In this document: one piece after another, positions 16,543-25,237 of the stretch
Layout: each line of letters opens with the position of its first letter
Position numbering within the stretch: position 1 is the stretch's first letter
DNA from: UBA964 sp031382085
GTDB taxonomy: Bacteria > Pseudomonadota > Gammaproteobacteria > Steroidobacterales > Steroidobacteraceae
Reading direction: 5' to 3'
NCBI GenBank assembly: GCA_031382085.1
Contig: JANMYM010000063.1
Span: 35,225-99,224 of the forward strand
Length of the DNA stretch: 64,000 nucleotides
Position numbers and translations under genes: made by a program
The notes under the pieces: model-generated
Told to the model about the DNA's origin: nothing
The model's input: the letters and a program-made list of their open reading frames with translations, nothing else
Database searches by the model: none

Positions 16543-18993
16543 ATGACGGTCGACTACGAGAAACTGGGCGTATTTTATCTCGGGCGGGAGTTTGATGCCG
16601 CCAGCAATGCACTGAAGGACGACCCGGTCCTGTACGAATCACGCGACCTCACCACCCACGCGGTCTGCGTCGGCATGACCGGCAGCGGTAAGACTGGGTT
16701 GTGTCTTTCCTTGTTAGAGGAGGCCGCGATCGACGGCGTGCCGGCCATCTGCATCGACCCGAAAGGCGATCTTGGCAATCTATTGTTAGCTTTCCCGCAA
16801 CTGCGGGGCGCGGACTTCCAGCCCTGGGTCGATTCCGCCGAGGCGGCGCGCAAAGGCATGACGGTTGAGGCCTTCGCCGTCAAAACCGCGGAGACCTGGA
16901 AAAACGGTCTCGCCGAGTGGCAACAAGCGCCGGACCGCATCGCAAAGTTCAAGGACAGCGTCGATGTCGCGATCTACACGCCCGGCGCACGCACCGGCCT
17001 GCCGTTGTCGGTGCTGCGCTCCTTCGCCGCACCCCCGGCCGAGGCGCTGGCCGACGGCGCCGCGGTACGCGAGCGCGCCAGTACGGTGGTTTCCGGCCTG
17101 CTCTCCTTGTTAGGCCGGGATGCAGATCCGTTGCAAAGCCGCGAACACATATTGCTCGCAACCATCGTCGAGACCGCGTGGAACGCGGGCCAGAATCTCG
17201 ATGTGGCTGCGCTGATCAATGCGATCCAGAAACCCGCGTTCGATCGAATTGGCGCTTTCGATCTCGACACGTTCTTCGCACCGAAGGACCGTCTGCAGCT
17301 CGCGATGGCGATCAACAATCTGCTGGCTTCGCCGAGTTTTGCGGCCTGGATGGAGGGCGCGCCGCTCGACGCGCAACGCCTGCTGTTCACGCCCGAGGGC
17401 AAGCCGCGCATCAGCATCATCTCGATCGCACACCTGTCCGATCCGGAACGCATGTTCATCGTCACCCTGGTGCTGAACGAGCTGATTGCCTGGATGCGCA
17501 ATCAGTCGGGCACCTCCTCGTTGCGCGCGATTTTTTACATGGACGAGATTTTCGGCTATTTCCCCCCGACCGCTAACCCGCCGTCGAAGACCCCGATGCT
17601 CACGCTGCTGAAGCAGGCGCGCGCCTACGGCCTGGGCGTGTTGCTGGCAACACAAAACCCCGTCGACCTGGATTACAAGGGTCTGTCGAACTGCGGCACC
17701 TGGCTGATCGGGCGCCTGCAGACCGAGCGCGACAAGATGCGCGTCATCGAAGGACTGGAGAGCGCCCTCCCCGGTGCCAGCGGCCTTGACGGCGCGAATC
17801 TCGACAAGATGATGTCGTCGCTGACGCAACGGGTATTTCTGGTGCGAAACGTCCATGACGACGCGCCGTTTCTGATGAAAAGCCGCTGGGCGCTGTCCTA
17901 TTTGCGCGGGCCCATGACCGGCCAGGAGATTGCGCGCGTGATGGCGCCCTACAAGGCCGCCAATGCTAACAACCTCGGGGCGCCGGCCGTTGTGATTGCG
18001 CGCGATAGCACCGCGGCTGGCGCCGCCAGCCCGGCGGCGGCCGGCGGCGGAATCCGCCCCGCGCTGCCCGCGGGTATCAGCGAGTATTTCCTTGCTGCCG
18101 GCAAGGGCGATGGGGCTGTCACCTACCAGCCCATGATCGCGGGCTTCGCCAAACTGCACTTTGTCGACAGCAAGATCAATGTCGATCAGTGGCTGACCCA
18201 GGGGTATCTCGCCGCACTCGATGATGAAGGTAAGCAGCCGCAGTGGGCGGATGCGACAGCGCGCGCGGATTTCAGATCGTCGTTAGGTCGTAGCCCTGTC
18301 AGCAATGCCGGTTATGCCGGCCTGGCGGGCGCCGCCACGCGCGAGGCGTCCTACGCTTCCTGGGCCAGGAGTTTGAGCGCGCAGCTTTACGAAAACGCAC
18401 GCGCGCAGCAGCTGGTCTGCGACGCGCTCAGGATGTCGTCGAATGCGGGCGAGTCCGAAGGCGATTTCCGCGGCCGGTTGGCGCTGCTGCTGCGCGAGCG
18501 ACGCGACGCGGCGGTCGAAGATCTGCGGCGCAAGTGCGCGCCGAAACTCGCAACGCTGCAGGACCGGATACGCACGGCGCAGGACCGGGCCGAGCGCGAA
18601 AAGGACCAGCTGAAAAGTCAGCGCCTCAACACCGCGTTGTCGGTGGGCGCATCGATCCTGGGAGCGGTATTTGGCAGTCGTCGGATCACCGCTGGTAACA
18701 TTGGCCGCGTCGCTTCGGCGGCGCGCACCGCCGGTCGCCTGGGGCGCGAGTCGGATGACGTGAGTCGCGCCGAGGACAGTGTCGAAGTGTTGCAGCAGCG
18801 ACTGGATGCGCTCAAGTCCGAGTTCGAGAGCGAAACCGCCCGGCTCGCGCAGTCGCTGGACGCGTCCGCAATCTCCCTGCGCACCGTTCAGCTGACGCCA
18901 CGCAAGTCCGATATCGCGATTGGCGAGGTCGCATTGGTGTGGGCGCCGTGGCGCAAGGGCGCGGACGGCTTCCCGGCGCCGGCGTTCGACTGA
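16543..18993 (+). CDS. HerA-like / DUF853-type P-loop ATPase with C-terminal coiled coil
   Basis: An 816-residue ATPase. Walker A is GMTGSGKT (44-51) and Walker B is the FYMDEI segment near residue 330. ATQNPVDLDYKGLSNCGTWLIGRLQTERDKMRV is the sensor/arginine region of HerA/FtsK-like ATPases that carry a helicase HerA central domain. From about residue 590 on, the protein is helical and charged, with heptad-like segments (about 640-690 and 735-780) around a Gly/Ala-rich stretch (GASILGAVFGSRRI) that could touch a membrane. Members are found widely in bacteria without an agreed function; roles in DNA or protein translocation are guesses. It is divergent from trpE and probably cotranscribed with the DUF2780 gene 16 bp downstream. 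Confidence 0.82.
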   Translation: MTVDYEKLGVFYLGREFDAASNALKDDPVLYESRDLTTHAVCVGMTGSGKTGLCLSLLEEAAIDGVPAICIDPKGDLGNLLLAFPQLRGADFQPWVDSAEAARKGMTVEAFAVKTAETWKNGLAEWQQAPDRIAKFKDSVDVAIYTPGARTGLPLSVLRSFAAPPAEALADGAAVRERASTVVSGLLSLLGRDADPLQSREHILLATIVETAWNAGQNLDVAALINAIQKPAFDRIGAFDLDTFFAPKDRLQLAMAINNLLASPSFAAWMEGAPLDAQRLLFTPEGKPRISIISIAHLSDPERMFIVTLVLNELIAWMRNQSGTSSLRAIFYMDEIFGYFPPTANPPSKTPMLTLLKQARAYGLGVLLATQNPVDLDYKGLSNCGTWLIGRLQTERDKMRVIEGLESALPGASGLDGANLDKMMSSLTQRVFLVRNVHDDAPFLMKSRWALSYLRGPMTGQEIARVMAPYKAANANNLGAPAVVIARDSTAAGAASPAAAGGGIRPALPAGISEYFLAAGKGDGAVTYQPMIAGFAKLHFVDSKINVDQWLTQGYLAALDDEGKQPQWADATARADFRSSLGRSPVSNAGYAGLAGAATREASYASWARSLSAQLYENARAQQLVCDALRMSSNAGESEGDFRGRLALLLRERRDAAVEDLRRKCAPKLATLQDRIRTAQDRAEREKDQLKSQRLNTALSVGASILGAVFGSRRITAGNIGRVASAARTAGRLGRESDDVSRAEDSVEVLQQRLDALKSEFESETARLAQSLDASAISLRTVQLTPRKSDIAIGEVALVWAPWRKGADGFPAPAFD

Positions 18994-19009
18994 GCTGACA
19001 GGAGCAGGC

Positions 19010-19393
19010 ATGAAAGATCTGATTGATTCGCTGATCAGGGAACTCAAGATTGACGAACGGCAGGCGGCAGGCGGCGCCGCGGTCATTTTGAAAGCGGCGC
19101 GCGACAAGCTCGGCGCCGCCGAGTTCACCAGCATGTTAGCCAGCGTGCCGGGCACCGACCAGCTGCTCGCGCAAGCACCCGAGAGCGGCGGCCTGGGCAG
19201 ACTCTTTGGTGGCTTTGCGTCGGCGCTGGGCGGCGGCAACGCCGCCATTCTGACCAGTGTCCTGGCCGGCTTCATCAAGTTGGGCCTGACACAACAGGAT
19301 GCACAAAAGTTTGTGCCCGTCATGCTGAACTACTTGCGCAACAAGATCGGCAAGGCCGCGACCGACAAACTGGAGCAGACGCTGCGTGCCTGA
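19010..19393 (+). CDS. DUF2780 (VcgC/VcgE-like) protein
   Basis: A 127-residue protein. The start is the ATG at 19010, preceded by GGAG at 19001; the upstream open frame lies in the ATPase gene and is not used. Features of the DUF2780 family are visible: an early LIRELKIDERQAAGGAAVILKAARDKL segment, PGTDQLLAQAP, a Gly/Ala-rich centre, and LxLTQQDAQKFVPVMLNYLRNKIG near the end. No signal peptide or catalytic motif is evident. It overlaps the following lipoprotein gene by eight bases. Function is unknown across the family. Confidence 0.8.
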   Translation: MKDLIDSLIRELKIDERQAAGGAAVILKAARDKLGAAEFTSMLASVPGTDQLLAQAPESGGLGRLFGGFASALGGGNAAILTSVLAGFIKLGLTQQDAQKFVPVMLNYLRNKIGKAATDKLEQTLRA

Positions 19394-20663
19394 CAACATT
19401 TCGCGCGCAGCGCGCCGATGCGGATGGGTCGCGCCCCTCACTGCGCTGCTGGTGTCCTGTGGTCAGGCGCCACCTGCGCCACCGCCGATAACCACAGACC
19501 CGGTGGGCCTGTGGCGCGCCACACTCGCATTGCCCGGCGGTGAACTGCCGTTCGGGCTGGAATTTACCCGCAGCGCCGACGGCAAGCTAACAGCGATGCT
19601 GATGAACGGGCCGGAGCGCCTGAATATCACCGACATCCGGCAGCGGGATGGGCAACTCGAACTTGGCATGCCCGGCTATCAGAACAAGTTGCTCGCCAAA
19701 GTACAGGGCGACGTGCTCTCGGGTGAAGTCGTGAAAGTGCGTACCGGCGGCGAACTGCAACATATACCGCTGCACGCGCGCCGCAATCAGTCGCATCGGT
19801 TTTTTGCGTCGCCGATGCTGGATGGCGCGCAGGCCGGCGGACGCTGGGCTGTCAGGTTCACGGACTCGGATGGCAAGACCTACGCGGCGGTTGGCGAATT
19901 TCAACAGCAAGGCGCCAACGTCAGCGGCACATTCCTGACCGGTACCGGCGATCATCGTTACCTCGCCGGCGAAGTACGCGGCCAGGAGCTATACCTGTCG
20001 ACCTTCGATGGCGGCAACGCGTTCCTGTATCGCGCGCGGTTCACGAACAAGGATCGAATCGAGGGGACATATTGGTCCGGCCTGCTATCGGTCGAAACGT
20101 TCGTCGCTGAGCGCAACAACGCGGCGTCGTTAGGCGATGAGGAAAGCGTCACGAAGGTGAGAAAGCCGGACGCGCGGCTGAAATTCCAGTTCCCGGATAG
20201 CGACGGGAAAATGGTGTCGCTGAGCGACGCGCGCTTCAAGGGCAAGGCGATGATCGTGACGCTCGCCGGCAGCTGGTGCCCGAACTGTCACGACGAGGCT
20301 GCGTATTTGGCACCGCTCTACCGGCAATGGCGTGAGCGTGGATTAGAGATCGTGACCTTGATGTTCGAGCGCTTCGGCGATTTTGCGCAGGCCGCAGCGG
20401 CAACCCGAACTTTTCGCCAGCAGTTCGGCATCGAATATCCGACACTGATTGCAGGCATCTCCGACAGGGACGACGCTGCGAAAAAGCTTCCGGCACTCAA
20501 TGGCGTGTTCGCCTTTCCAACCACGCTTTTCATCGGCCGCGACGGCAGGGTCCGCAGCACCCACACCGGTTTTTCCGGTCCGGCCACCGGCGCGCACTAC
20601 GCGGCACTGCAGCGCGACTTCGCGGCGCGGGTCGAGTCCCTGCTTTCAGAACCTGTACGTTAG
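19386..20663 (+). CDS. TlpA-like thioredoxin-fold lipoprotein
   Basis: A 425-residue protein with an N-terminal lipoprotein signal (LLVSC, lipidated Cys25), a long beta-rich region (about 40-260) and a C-terminal thioredoxin-fold domain with the redox motif WCPNC at about residue 300 (LAGSWCPNCHDEA). This resembles TlpA/ResA-type extracytoplasmic thiol-disulfide proteins, here tethered to a membrane. The cis-Pro region (FAFPTTLFIGRDG) is present, so the fold looks functional. Start is GTG at 19386, overlapping the DUF2780 stop by eight bases. The stop TAG lies inside a CGTTAGG word. The partner protein is not indicated by the context. Confidence 0.85.
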   Translation: MPDNISRAARRCGWVAPLTALLVSCGQAPPAPPPITTDPVGLWRATLALPGGELPFGLEFTRSADGKLTAMLMNGPERLNITDIRQRDGQLELGMPGYQNKLLAKVQGDVLSGEVVKVRTGGELQHIPLHARRNQSHRFFASPMLDGAQAGGRWAVRFTDSDGKTYAAVGEFQQQGANVSGTFLTGTGDHRYLAGEVRGQELYLSTFDGGNAFLYRARFTNKDRIEGTYWSGLLSVETFVAERNNAASLGDEESVTKVRKPDARLKFQFPDSDGKMVSLSDARFKGKAMIVTLAGSWCPNCHDEAAYLAPLYRQWRERGLEIVTLMFERFGDFAQAAAATRTFRQQFGIEYPTLIAGISDRDDAAKKLPALNGVFAFPTTLFIGRDGRVRSTHTGFSGPATGAHYAALQRDFAARVESLLSEPVR

Positions 20664-20671
20664 GCTGGCAA

Positions 20672-21154
20672 ATGCCCTCTTTTGATGTTGTTTCCGAACT
20701 GAACGCGCATGAAGTTAGCAACGCGGTTGACCAGGCCAATCGCGAATTGCAGCAGCGCTTCGATTTCAAGAATACGGGCGCGAGCTTTACGCTGGAAGAA
20801 TTCATGGTGACGATGCGCGCCGAGGTCGAGTTCCAGCTCAAGCAAATGCTGGAAATTCTGAAGATTCGCCTCAGCAAGCGCGGTATTGACATCAGCTGCC
20901 TCGAAGTCAATGACCCGCTGACCAACCTAGCCGAGGCCCGACAGCAAGTCATTTTGAAACAGGGCATCGATCAGGAAGTCGGTAAGAAACTTTCCAAGCT
21001 GATCAAGGAATCCGGTCTCAAGGTCCAGGCGGCGATCCAGGGACAGAAAGTCCGCATCACCGGCAAGAAACGCGACGATCTGCAAGAGGCGATCGCGCTG
21101 ATCCGGGGCGCCAAACTGGACATGCCGCTGCAGTTCGAGAATTTCCGCGACTAG
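20672..21154 (+). CDS. yajQ: YajQ family nucleotide / cyclic-di-GMP-binding protein
   Basis: A 160-residue protein with the family opening MPSFDVVSELNAHEVSNAVDQANRELQQRFDFKNT and the closing KVRITGKKRDDLQEAIALIRGAKLDMPLQFENFRD. YajQ proteins are cytoplasmic RNP-fold proteins that bind nucleotides; in Xanthomonas a member binds cyclic di-GMP and acts with a LysR-type regulator. Length is standard. Its stop codon shares CTAG with the stop of the converging binding-protein gene. The window also holds a diguanylate cyclase and an EAL protein, but no direct link is shown. Confidence 0.95.
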   Translation: MPSFDVVSELNAHEVSNAVDQANRELQQRFDFKNTGASFTLEEFMVTMRAEVEFQLKQMLEILKIRLSKRGIDISCLEVNDPLTNLAEARQQVILKQGIDQEVGKKLSKLIKESGLKVQAAIQGQKVRITGKKRDDLQEAIALIRGAKLDMPLQFENFRD

Positions 21155-22062
21155 GGCCTGGGCGCCGCAGCGATCCTGTGCCGGTCCAGCAGCTCGCAGA
21201 GCCTGGCGGTCGCATCGACCGCACTCGGACCTAACATACCGAAGCGCGGATCCTCGAAGGGTATGAGCGCCTGCCGGCGCACCGCCGCCAGGTGCGGAAA
21301 ATCGTACCAGTCGGCGAGCCAGGCCCGGGCCTGTCCGGGCGGCGCGTCCGCAATGATGACCGCCGGATTGCGGCTCAAGACCGCCTCGACCGAGACCGCT
21401 GGCGCTTCGTTGCCGAGTTCCGCAAAAATATTGGTGGCCCCGCACAGACTCAGCGAGTCACTCATCATGTGGCGGCCGCCGACGGTATAGAGCGGGCGAT
21501 TCCAGATCTGCAGAAACACCGTGAGCCGTTCACTGGCCGCATAGCGGGCCTGCAGGGCCGACAGTCGATTTGTTAGCTCGAGGGCTTTGCGATCAGCGGC
21601 GGCAGCGACGCCGCTCAGCGCCCCCAGCCGGCGCAGAGACGCTGGCAGGCCACGCAGCGAGGTTACATGCTGGCGGTAGAGATGCAATTGCAGTTTGTGC
21701 AGCTGCTCGATCTGCGCCGCAGGATTGCCGCCCTGCCAGACAATCACGACATCCGGGCGCAGCGCGAGTATCTTCTCGAGATCCAGCCCCGCGACATCGC
21801 CGATGCGCGGTACCGCGCGTGCCGCCGCGGGTTGGTCGGAATATCGCGACGTACCGACGACCCGATCGCCAACGCCAATCGCAAACAGCATTTCGGTGGC
21901 GCCCGGTGCGAGGCTGACAATTCGGCCGGGCACCGCGGCCAGCTTGAGGGTCGCACCGGTGTCATCCGTCACAACCAGAGACCGAGCGGCGGCGCTCGCC
22001 GGGCTGACCAGCAGCAATCCCGCTGCTAACAAAGTTGGCGCGCCGCGCCAGCTGGTCCGCAT
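21151..22062 (-). CDS. Periplasmic BtuF-like substrate-binding protein
   Basis: A 303-residue periplasmic binding protein. The start chosen is the ATG at 22062 (M-R-T-S-W-R-G), which provides a signal peptide ending around SAAARS and shares TGATG with the preceding gene. The fold is that of the cobalamin/Fe-siderophore/haem class (VTDDTGATLKLAAVPGRIVSLAPGATEMLFAIGVGDRVVGTS; later LRPDVVIVWQGGNP and VGGRHMMSDSLSLCGATNIF). No ABC permease or ATPase is adjacent. It is the last cistron of the feo operon, so a role in iron or metal-complex capture is likely; cobalamin is the main alternative. Confidence 0.85.
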   Translation of the reverse strand: MRTSWRGAPTLLAAGLLLVSPASAAARSLVVTDDTGATLKLAAVPGRIVSLAPGATEMLFAIGVGDRVVGTSRYSDQPAAARAVPRIGDVAGLDLEKILALRPDVVIVWQGGNPAAQIEQLHKLQLHLYRQHVTSLRGLPASLRRLGALSGVAAAADRKALELTNRLSALQARYAASERLTVFLQIWNRPLYTVGGRHMMSDSLSLCGATNIFAELGNEAPAVSVEAVLSRNPAVIIADAPPGQARAWLADWYDFPHLAAVRRQALIPFEDPRFGMLGPSAVDATARLCELLDRHRIAAAPRP

Positions 22063-22295
22063 CAGGGTTCGCGCTTGCTGGGAGCTGACGAGCAACTGCC
22101 GCAGCCGCCGGCCGATAGCCGCGCGGCCAGCCGTCGCGCTATGAATCGGCGCAACCAGTTCGGCGCAGTCCCTGCGGCCAACCGGCGCTCCAGCGCCTGC
22201 AAGCTGCGCAGCTGCCAGGTCGCGGGCATCAACAGCCAGGCTGAATACACCGAAGCCAGCGAAACCAGCAAAGCGGCAAGCAGCCATTGCGTCAT
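22062..22295 (-). CDS. Small membrane protein with Cys-rich tail in the feo operon
   Basis: A 77-residue protein with ATG at 22295 overlapping the feoB stop (ATGA); the longer open frame lies within feoB. One hydrophobic helix (about residues 3-24) is followed by a basic segment and a tail GGCGSCSSAP. The position directly after feoB is where FeoC-like accessory proteins occur, and small DUF6587-type proteins with a similar GCGxC tail are known in related genera. The Cys pair could bind iron or an iron-sulfur cluster. The family assignment is tentative. It is coupled on both sides by overlapping codons. Confidence 0.65.
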   Translation of the reverse strand: MTQWLLAALLVSLASVYSAWLLMPATWQLRSLQALERRLAAGTAPNWLRRFIARRLAARLSAGGCGSCSSAPSKREP

Positions 22296-24154
22296 GTCGT
22301 GCCCCAGCCCAGGGCCACGGCGGCGCGCCAGGTCACGAATGACGCCAGCCACGCAAGCGCGAACAGGTAGGCCGCCATTATTATTGGATAGCGCCAGCTG
22401 TTGGTTTCGCGCCGCACTACCGCCAGCGTCGGCAGGCACTGTGGCGCAAACACGTACCAGACCAGCAGCGCGAGCGCGGTGCCCAGTGGCCACTGCTTGC
22501 CGATCGTGCCTGCTAACAAAGTCGCGCCGCTAGCGGAACTCGCTGACACCGCATAGACCGTCGCCAGTGCGCCGATGGCAACTTCACGGGCCGCAAGACC
22601 TGGAATCAGCGCAATGCAGATCTGCCAGTTGAAGCCGACGGGCGCAAAAATCACGGCAAGCAGCTTGCCGATTTGACCGGCAAGGCTGTACTCGATGGGC
22701 GCGCCGGTCGCGCCCGGGGGCGGCGCCGGATAGTTCGACAGAAACCACAGCACCACCATCAAGGTGAGAATGATGCCGCCGACGCGGCGCATGAATATCC
22801 GCACGCGCTCCCACAGACCGATCAGCAGATTGCGCAGATTTGGCCACTGGTAGTCCGGCAATTCGAGCAGCAGCGGGTTGTAACTGGCCTTCATCAGGGT
22901 TTTTTTCATCACGAACGCAACCAGCAGCGCGCTGGCGATCCCCGCGAAATACAGCAGGAACAGCACCAGTCCGCGCAGGTTGAAAGGCCCGGCCGCGCGC
23001 TCTGGAATAAACGCGCCAATCAGCAGCGCGTACACCGGCAGCCTCGCTGAGCAGGTCATCAGCGGTGCGATCATGATGGTCGCAATGCGGTCGCGGATGT
23101 TAGGTATCGTGCGGGTTGCCATGATGCCCGGTATCGCGCAAGCGAACGATGACAACAGTGGTATGAACGCGCGACCCGAGAGCCCGACGCTGCCCATGAC
23201 GCGGTCCAGCAGAAACGCGGCGCGCGGCAGGTAGCCACTGTCCTCAAGCGCGAGAATGAATGCGAACAGGATGATGATCTGCGGCAGGAACACCAGCACG
23301 CTGCCAACGCCGGCAACGACGCCCTCGATCAGCAGAGACTGCAGCGGTCCGGGCGGCATGACTTGCGCGATCCACCCGCCTGCGGCGGTTACCGCGTCCT
23401 GAATCAGGCTCATCGGCAGCTTGGCAAAGCTGAAAACCGCCTGGAACACGAAAAACAGCAGCACGCCTAACAAAACCAACCCGAAAACCGGGTGCATCAG
23501 CACCGAATCGGCGAACAGCGAGGCGCGTTGCTGCAGGGGCTCGCGCCAGCCGATTTTTACCAGTAGCTCGTTGACAGTGCGCTGCGTGGCCTCGATGTCG
23601 GCCGGCGCGCCATCCCGCCAGGGCAGCGGCTGCGAAAGTCTCGGCCTGATTTCCATTTGATCAAGTTTGGTTAGCAAATCGCCCGCGCCACCGGCACGCA
23701 CCGCCACCGTTGCCACCACGGGGACGCCCAACTCCCGCTCCAGGCGCAGACGGTCGAAACCGAAGCCGCGCATTTCGGCCAGGTCGCTCATGTTCAACGC
23801 GACCACCATGGGCAGGCCGAGCGCACGCACTTCAAGGGCGAGTCGCAGACCCTGGCGCAGGTGTGTCGCGTCAACGACGCAAACGATGCACTCCGGCGCA
23901 CGATCGCCCGCCAGCCGGCCTAACACCGCATCGCGGGTGATGGCTTCATCCAGCGTCGTGGGCGTTAGACTGTAGGTGCCCGGCAAATCGACCAGCAAGT
24001 AGCGCCGGCCCGCGGCAAATTCACCCTGCTTGCGCTCCACCGTCACGCCCGGATAGTTGGCGACTTTCTGCCGGCCGCCGGTAAGGCGATTGAACAGCGC
24101 AGTCTTGCCGCAATTCGGCGCACCTAACAAGGCGACGCAGGCCTGCCCGGTCAC
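22292..24154 (-). CDS. feoB: Ferrous iron transporter FeoB
   Basis: A 620-residue inner-membrane Fe2+ transporter with an N-terminal GTPase. G1 is GAPNCGKT (11-18), G3 is DLPG (56-59) and G4 is NMSD (121-124). The membrane part holds the two Gate motifs (the first around LPQIIILFAFILALEDSGYLPRAAFLLD, the second around CSARLPVY). It is shorter than the E. coli protein (about 770), because the linker and C-terminus are compact. It overlaps feoA by four bases. A Fur-box-like sequence upstream of feoA implies repression by iron. Confidence 0.96.
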   Translation of the reverse strand: MTGQACVALLGAPNCGKTALFNRLTGGRQKVANYPGVTVERKQGEFAAGRRYLLVDLPGTYSLTPTTLDEAITRDAVLGRLAGDRAPECIVCVVDATHLRQGLRLALEVRALGLPMVVALNMSDLAEMRGFGFDRLRLERELGVPVVATVAVRAGGAGDLLTKLDQMEIRPRLSQPLPWRDGAPADIEATQRTVNELLVKIGWREPLQQRASLFADSVLMHPVFGLVLLGVLLFFVFQAVFSFAKLPMSLIQDAVTAAGGWIAQVMPPGPLQSLLIEGVVAGVGSVLVFLPQIIILFAFILALEDSGYLPRAAFLLDRVMGSVGLSGRAFIPLLSSFACAIPGIMATRTIPNIRDRIATIMIAPLMTCSARLPVYALLIGAFIPERAAGPFNLRGLVLFLLYFAGIASALLVAFVMKKTLMKASYNPLLLELPDYQWPNLRNLLIGLWERVRIFMRRVGGIILTLMVVLWFLSNYPAPPPGATGAPIEYSLAGQIGKLLAVIFAPVGFNWQICIALIPGLAAREVAIGALATVYAVSASSASGATLLAGTIGKQWPLGTALALLVWYVFAPQCLPTLAVVRRETNSWRYPIIMAAYLFALAWLASFVTWRAAVALGWGTT

Positions 24155-24438
24155 GGCGCCACCGACGGGGTCACGCTGACCTTTTCAGCCTCGAAACGCC
24201 GCAGCGCAAACGTGGCGCCGGCAACCCGCACCGCAATCGGCTCGTTGCCGGGCCACATGCGTGCCAGTACCTTGATACGGGCGCCGGGAACGAAGCCGAG
24301 CTCACGCAGCCGGCGGGCAACGGTGGAGTAGTTCTCGTCACCCATGGTGGTGCCGTCGTCCGCGACCGCCGCAATCACAGCCTCGGTCCCGCGGCCAAGT
24401 TCGCTCAACCGGCAGGTTTTCAATTCGGTGGGGGCCAT
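24151..24438 (-). CDS. feoA: Ferrous iron transport protein FeoA
   Basis: A 95-residue SH3-like protein that assists FeoB. The family pattern is present: an early LSELGRGTEAVI strand, RRLRELGFVPGARIKVLAR, and PIAVRVAGATFALRRFEAEKV. It is the first gene of the feo operon and overlaps feoB by four bases. Its start lies 14 bases from a Fur-box-like sequence on the intergenic side. Length is slightly above the usual 75-85 because of an N-terminal extension. Confidence 0.93.
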   Translation of the reverse strand: MAPTELKTCRLSELGRGTEAVIAAVADDGTTMGDENYSTVARRLRELGFVPGARIKVLARMWPGNEPIAVRVAGATFALRRFEAEKVSVTPSVAP

Positions 24439-24451
24439 ACCTCAGTCTAAA

Positions 24452-24466
24452 TGATAATGATTCTTA
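24452..24466. promoter_or_regulatory. Fur-box-like operator between feoA and azlC
   Basis: TGATAATGATTCTTA matches the Fur 7-1-7 consensus (TGATAAT-N-ATTATCA) at about 12 of 14 positions, in an AT-rich island (24447-24478) inside GC-rich DNA. It lies in the only promoter space between the divergent feoA and azlC genes, so it could control one or both. Confidence 0.75.
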
Positions 24467-24508
24467 TTTAGAATAAAAGGCTGCAGCGCAGCAAATTTGG
24501 CAGATACC

Positions 24509-25237
24509 ATGCCAAACATGCCATTAATGCGACTCACAGCAGCCGAAAAAGCCGCTTTCAAGGACGGATTCGTCGACATGATGGGCCCGGCGCCCGGCGT
24601 GCTCGCCTGGGGACTGGTCACTGGCGTTGCCATGGTCAAGATGGGACTCGGCACCATACCGGCCGCGGCAATTTCGATCACCTCATACGCGGGGTCGGCA
24701 CAACTTGCATCACTGCCGCTGGTGGTCGGCGGGGCAGCCTGGTGGGTGATCTGGCTGACCGCCATCGTCATCAATCTGCGCTTTACCGTCTATGCGGCAA
24801 CCCTCGGTCAGCTGTTTGCGGAGGCGAAGCCCTGGCACCGCGTCCTGTTAGGTTACTTCAACGGCGATGTCACGTTCCTGCGTTTGTTAGCTCACCTGGA
24901 ACGCAGGCCTGACGAGCCGCACCGGTTCGCGTTTTACTGGGGCGCCGTCGCCGGCAACTGGCTGGCTTGGCAGATCGGCTCGCTGCTCGGTATTTTCGCA
25001 GCCACGCAGATTCCGGTCTCCTGGGCGCTGGAAGTGGCTGGAACGCTGGCTTTGGTGGCGGTACTGGCACCCGCACTGCGTAACCGGCCGGCCGTGTTAG
25101 GTGCCGCCGTTGCCGGCCTGCTCTCGTATGCCTCACGCAATCTGCCGCTGCATCTCGGTGTGATGGTGGGGCTGCTGGCCGGGATCGCCACCGCGATGGC
25201 CGCCGCGCCGCGCGCCGGCCGCGAGGCGGGCGCGTGA
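24509..25237 (+). CDS. azlC: AzlC family branched-chain amino acid exporter, large subunit
   Basis: A 242-residue membrane protein with seven or eight hydrophobic helices. Family landmarks are the early AFKDGFVDMMGPAPGVLAWGLVTGVAM segment, SYAGSAQLASLPL and the NLRFTVYAATL segment. With AzlD it forms an exporter for branched-chain and other amino acids. Start choice is uncertain: ATG at 24509 is preferred, a TTG at 24497 and an ATG at 24518 are alternatives, and no clear Shine-Dalgarno is seen. azlD overlaps the end by four bases. It shares a short AT-rich promoter region with feoA. Confidence 0.88.
   Translation: MPNMPLMRLTAAEKAAFKDGFVDMMGPAPGVLAWGLVTGVAMVKMGLGTIPAAAISITSYAGSAQLASLPLVVGGAAWWVIWLTAIVINLRFTVYAATLGQLFAEAKPWHRVLLGYFNGDVTFLRLLAHLERRPDEPHRFAFYWGAVAGNWLAWQIGSLLGIFAATQIPVSWALEVAGTLALVAVLAPALRNRPAVLGAAVAGLLSYASRNLPLHLGVMVGLLAGIATAMAAAPRAGREAGA

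Noticed and set aside
16182..16544. A 120-codon minus-strand frame across the trp leader
   Set aside because: It is out of frame with the Trp-codon leader peptide and runs through the attenuator; the leader peptide explains the region better.
17110..18159. A 349-codon minus-strand open frame
   Set aside because: It is antisense to the HerA-like ATPase gene, whose Walker motifs and length are convincing.
18283..19323. A 346-codon minus-strand open frame
   Set aside because: It spans the ATPase 3' end and DUF2780 on the opposite strand with low-complexity Arg/Ala sequence and no ribosome site.
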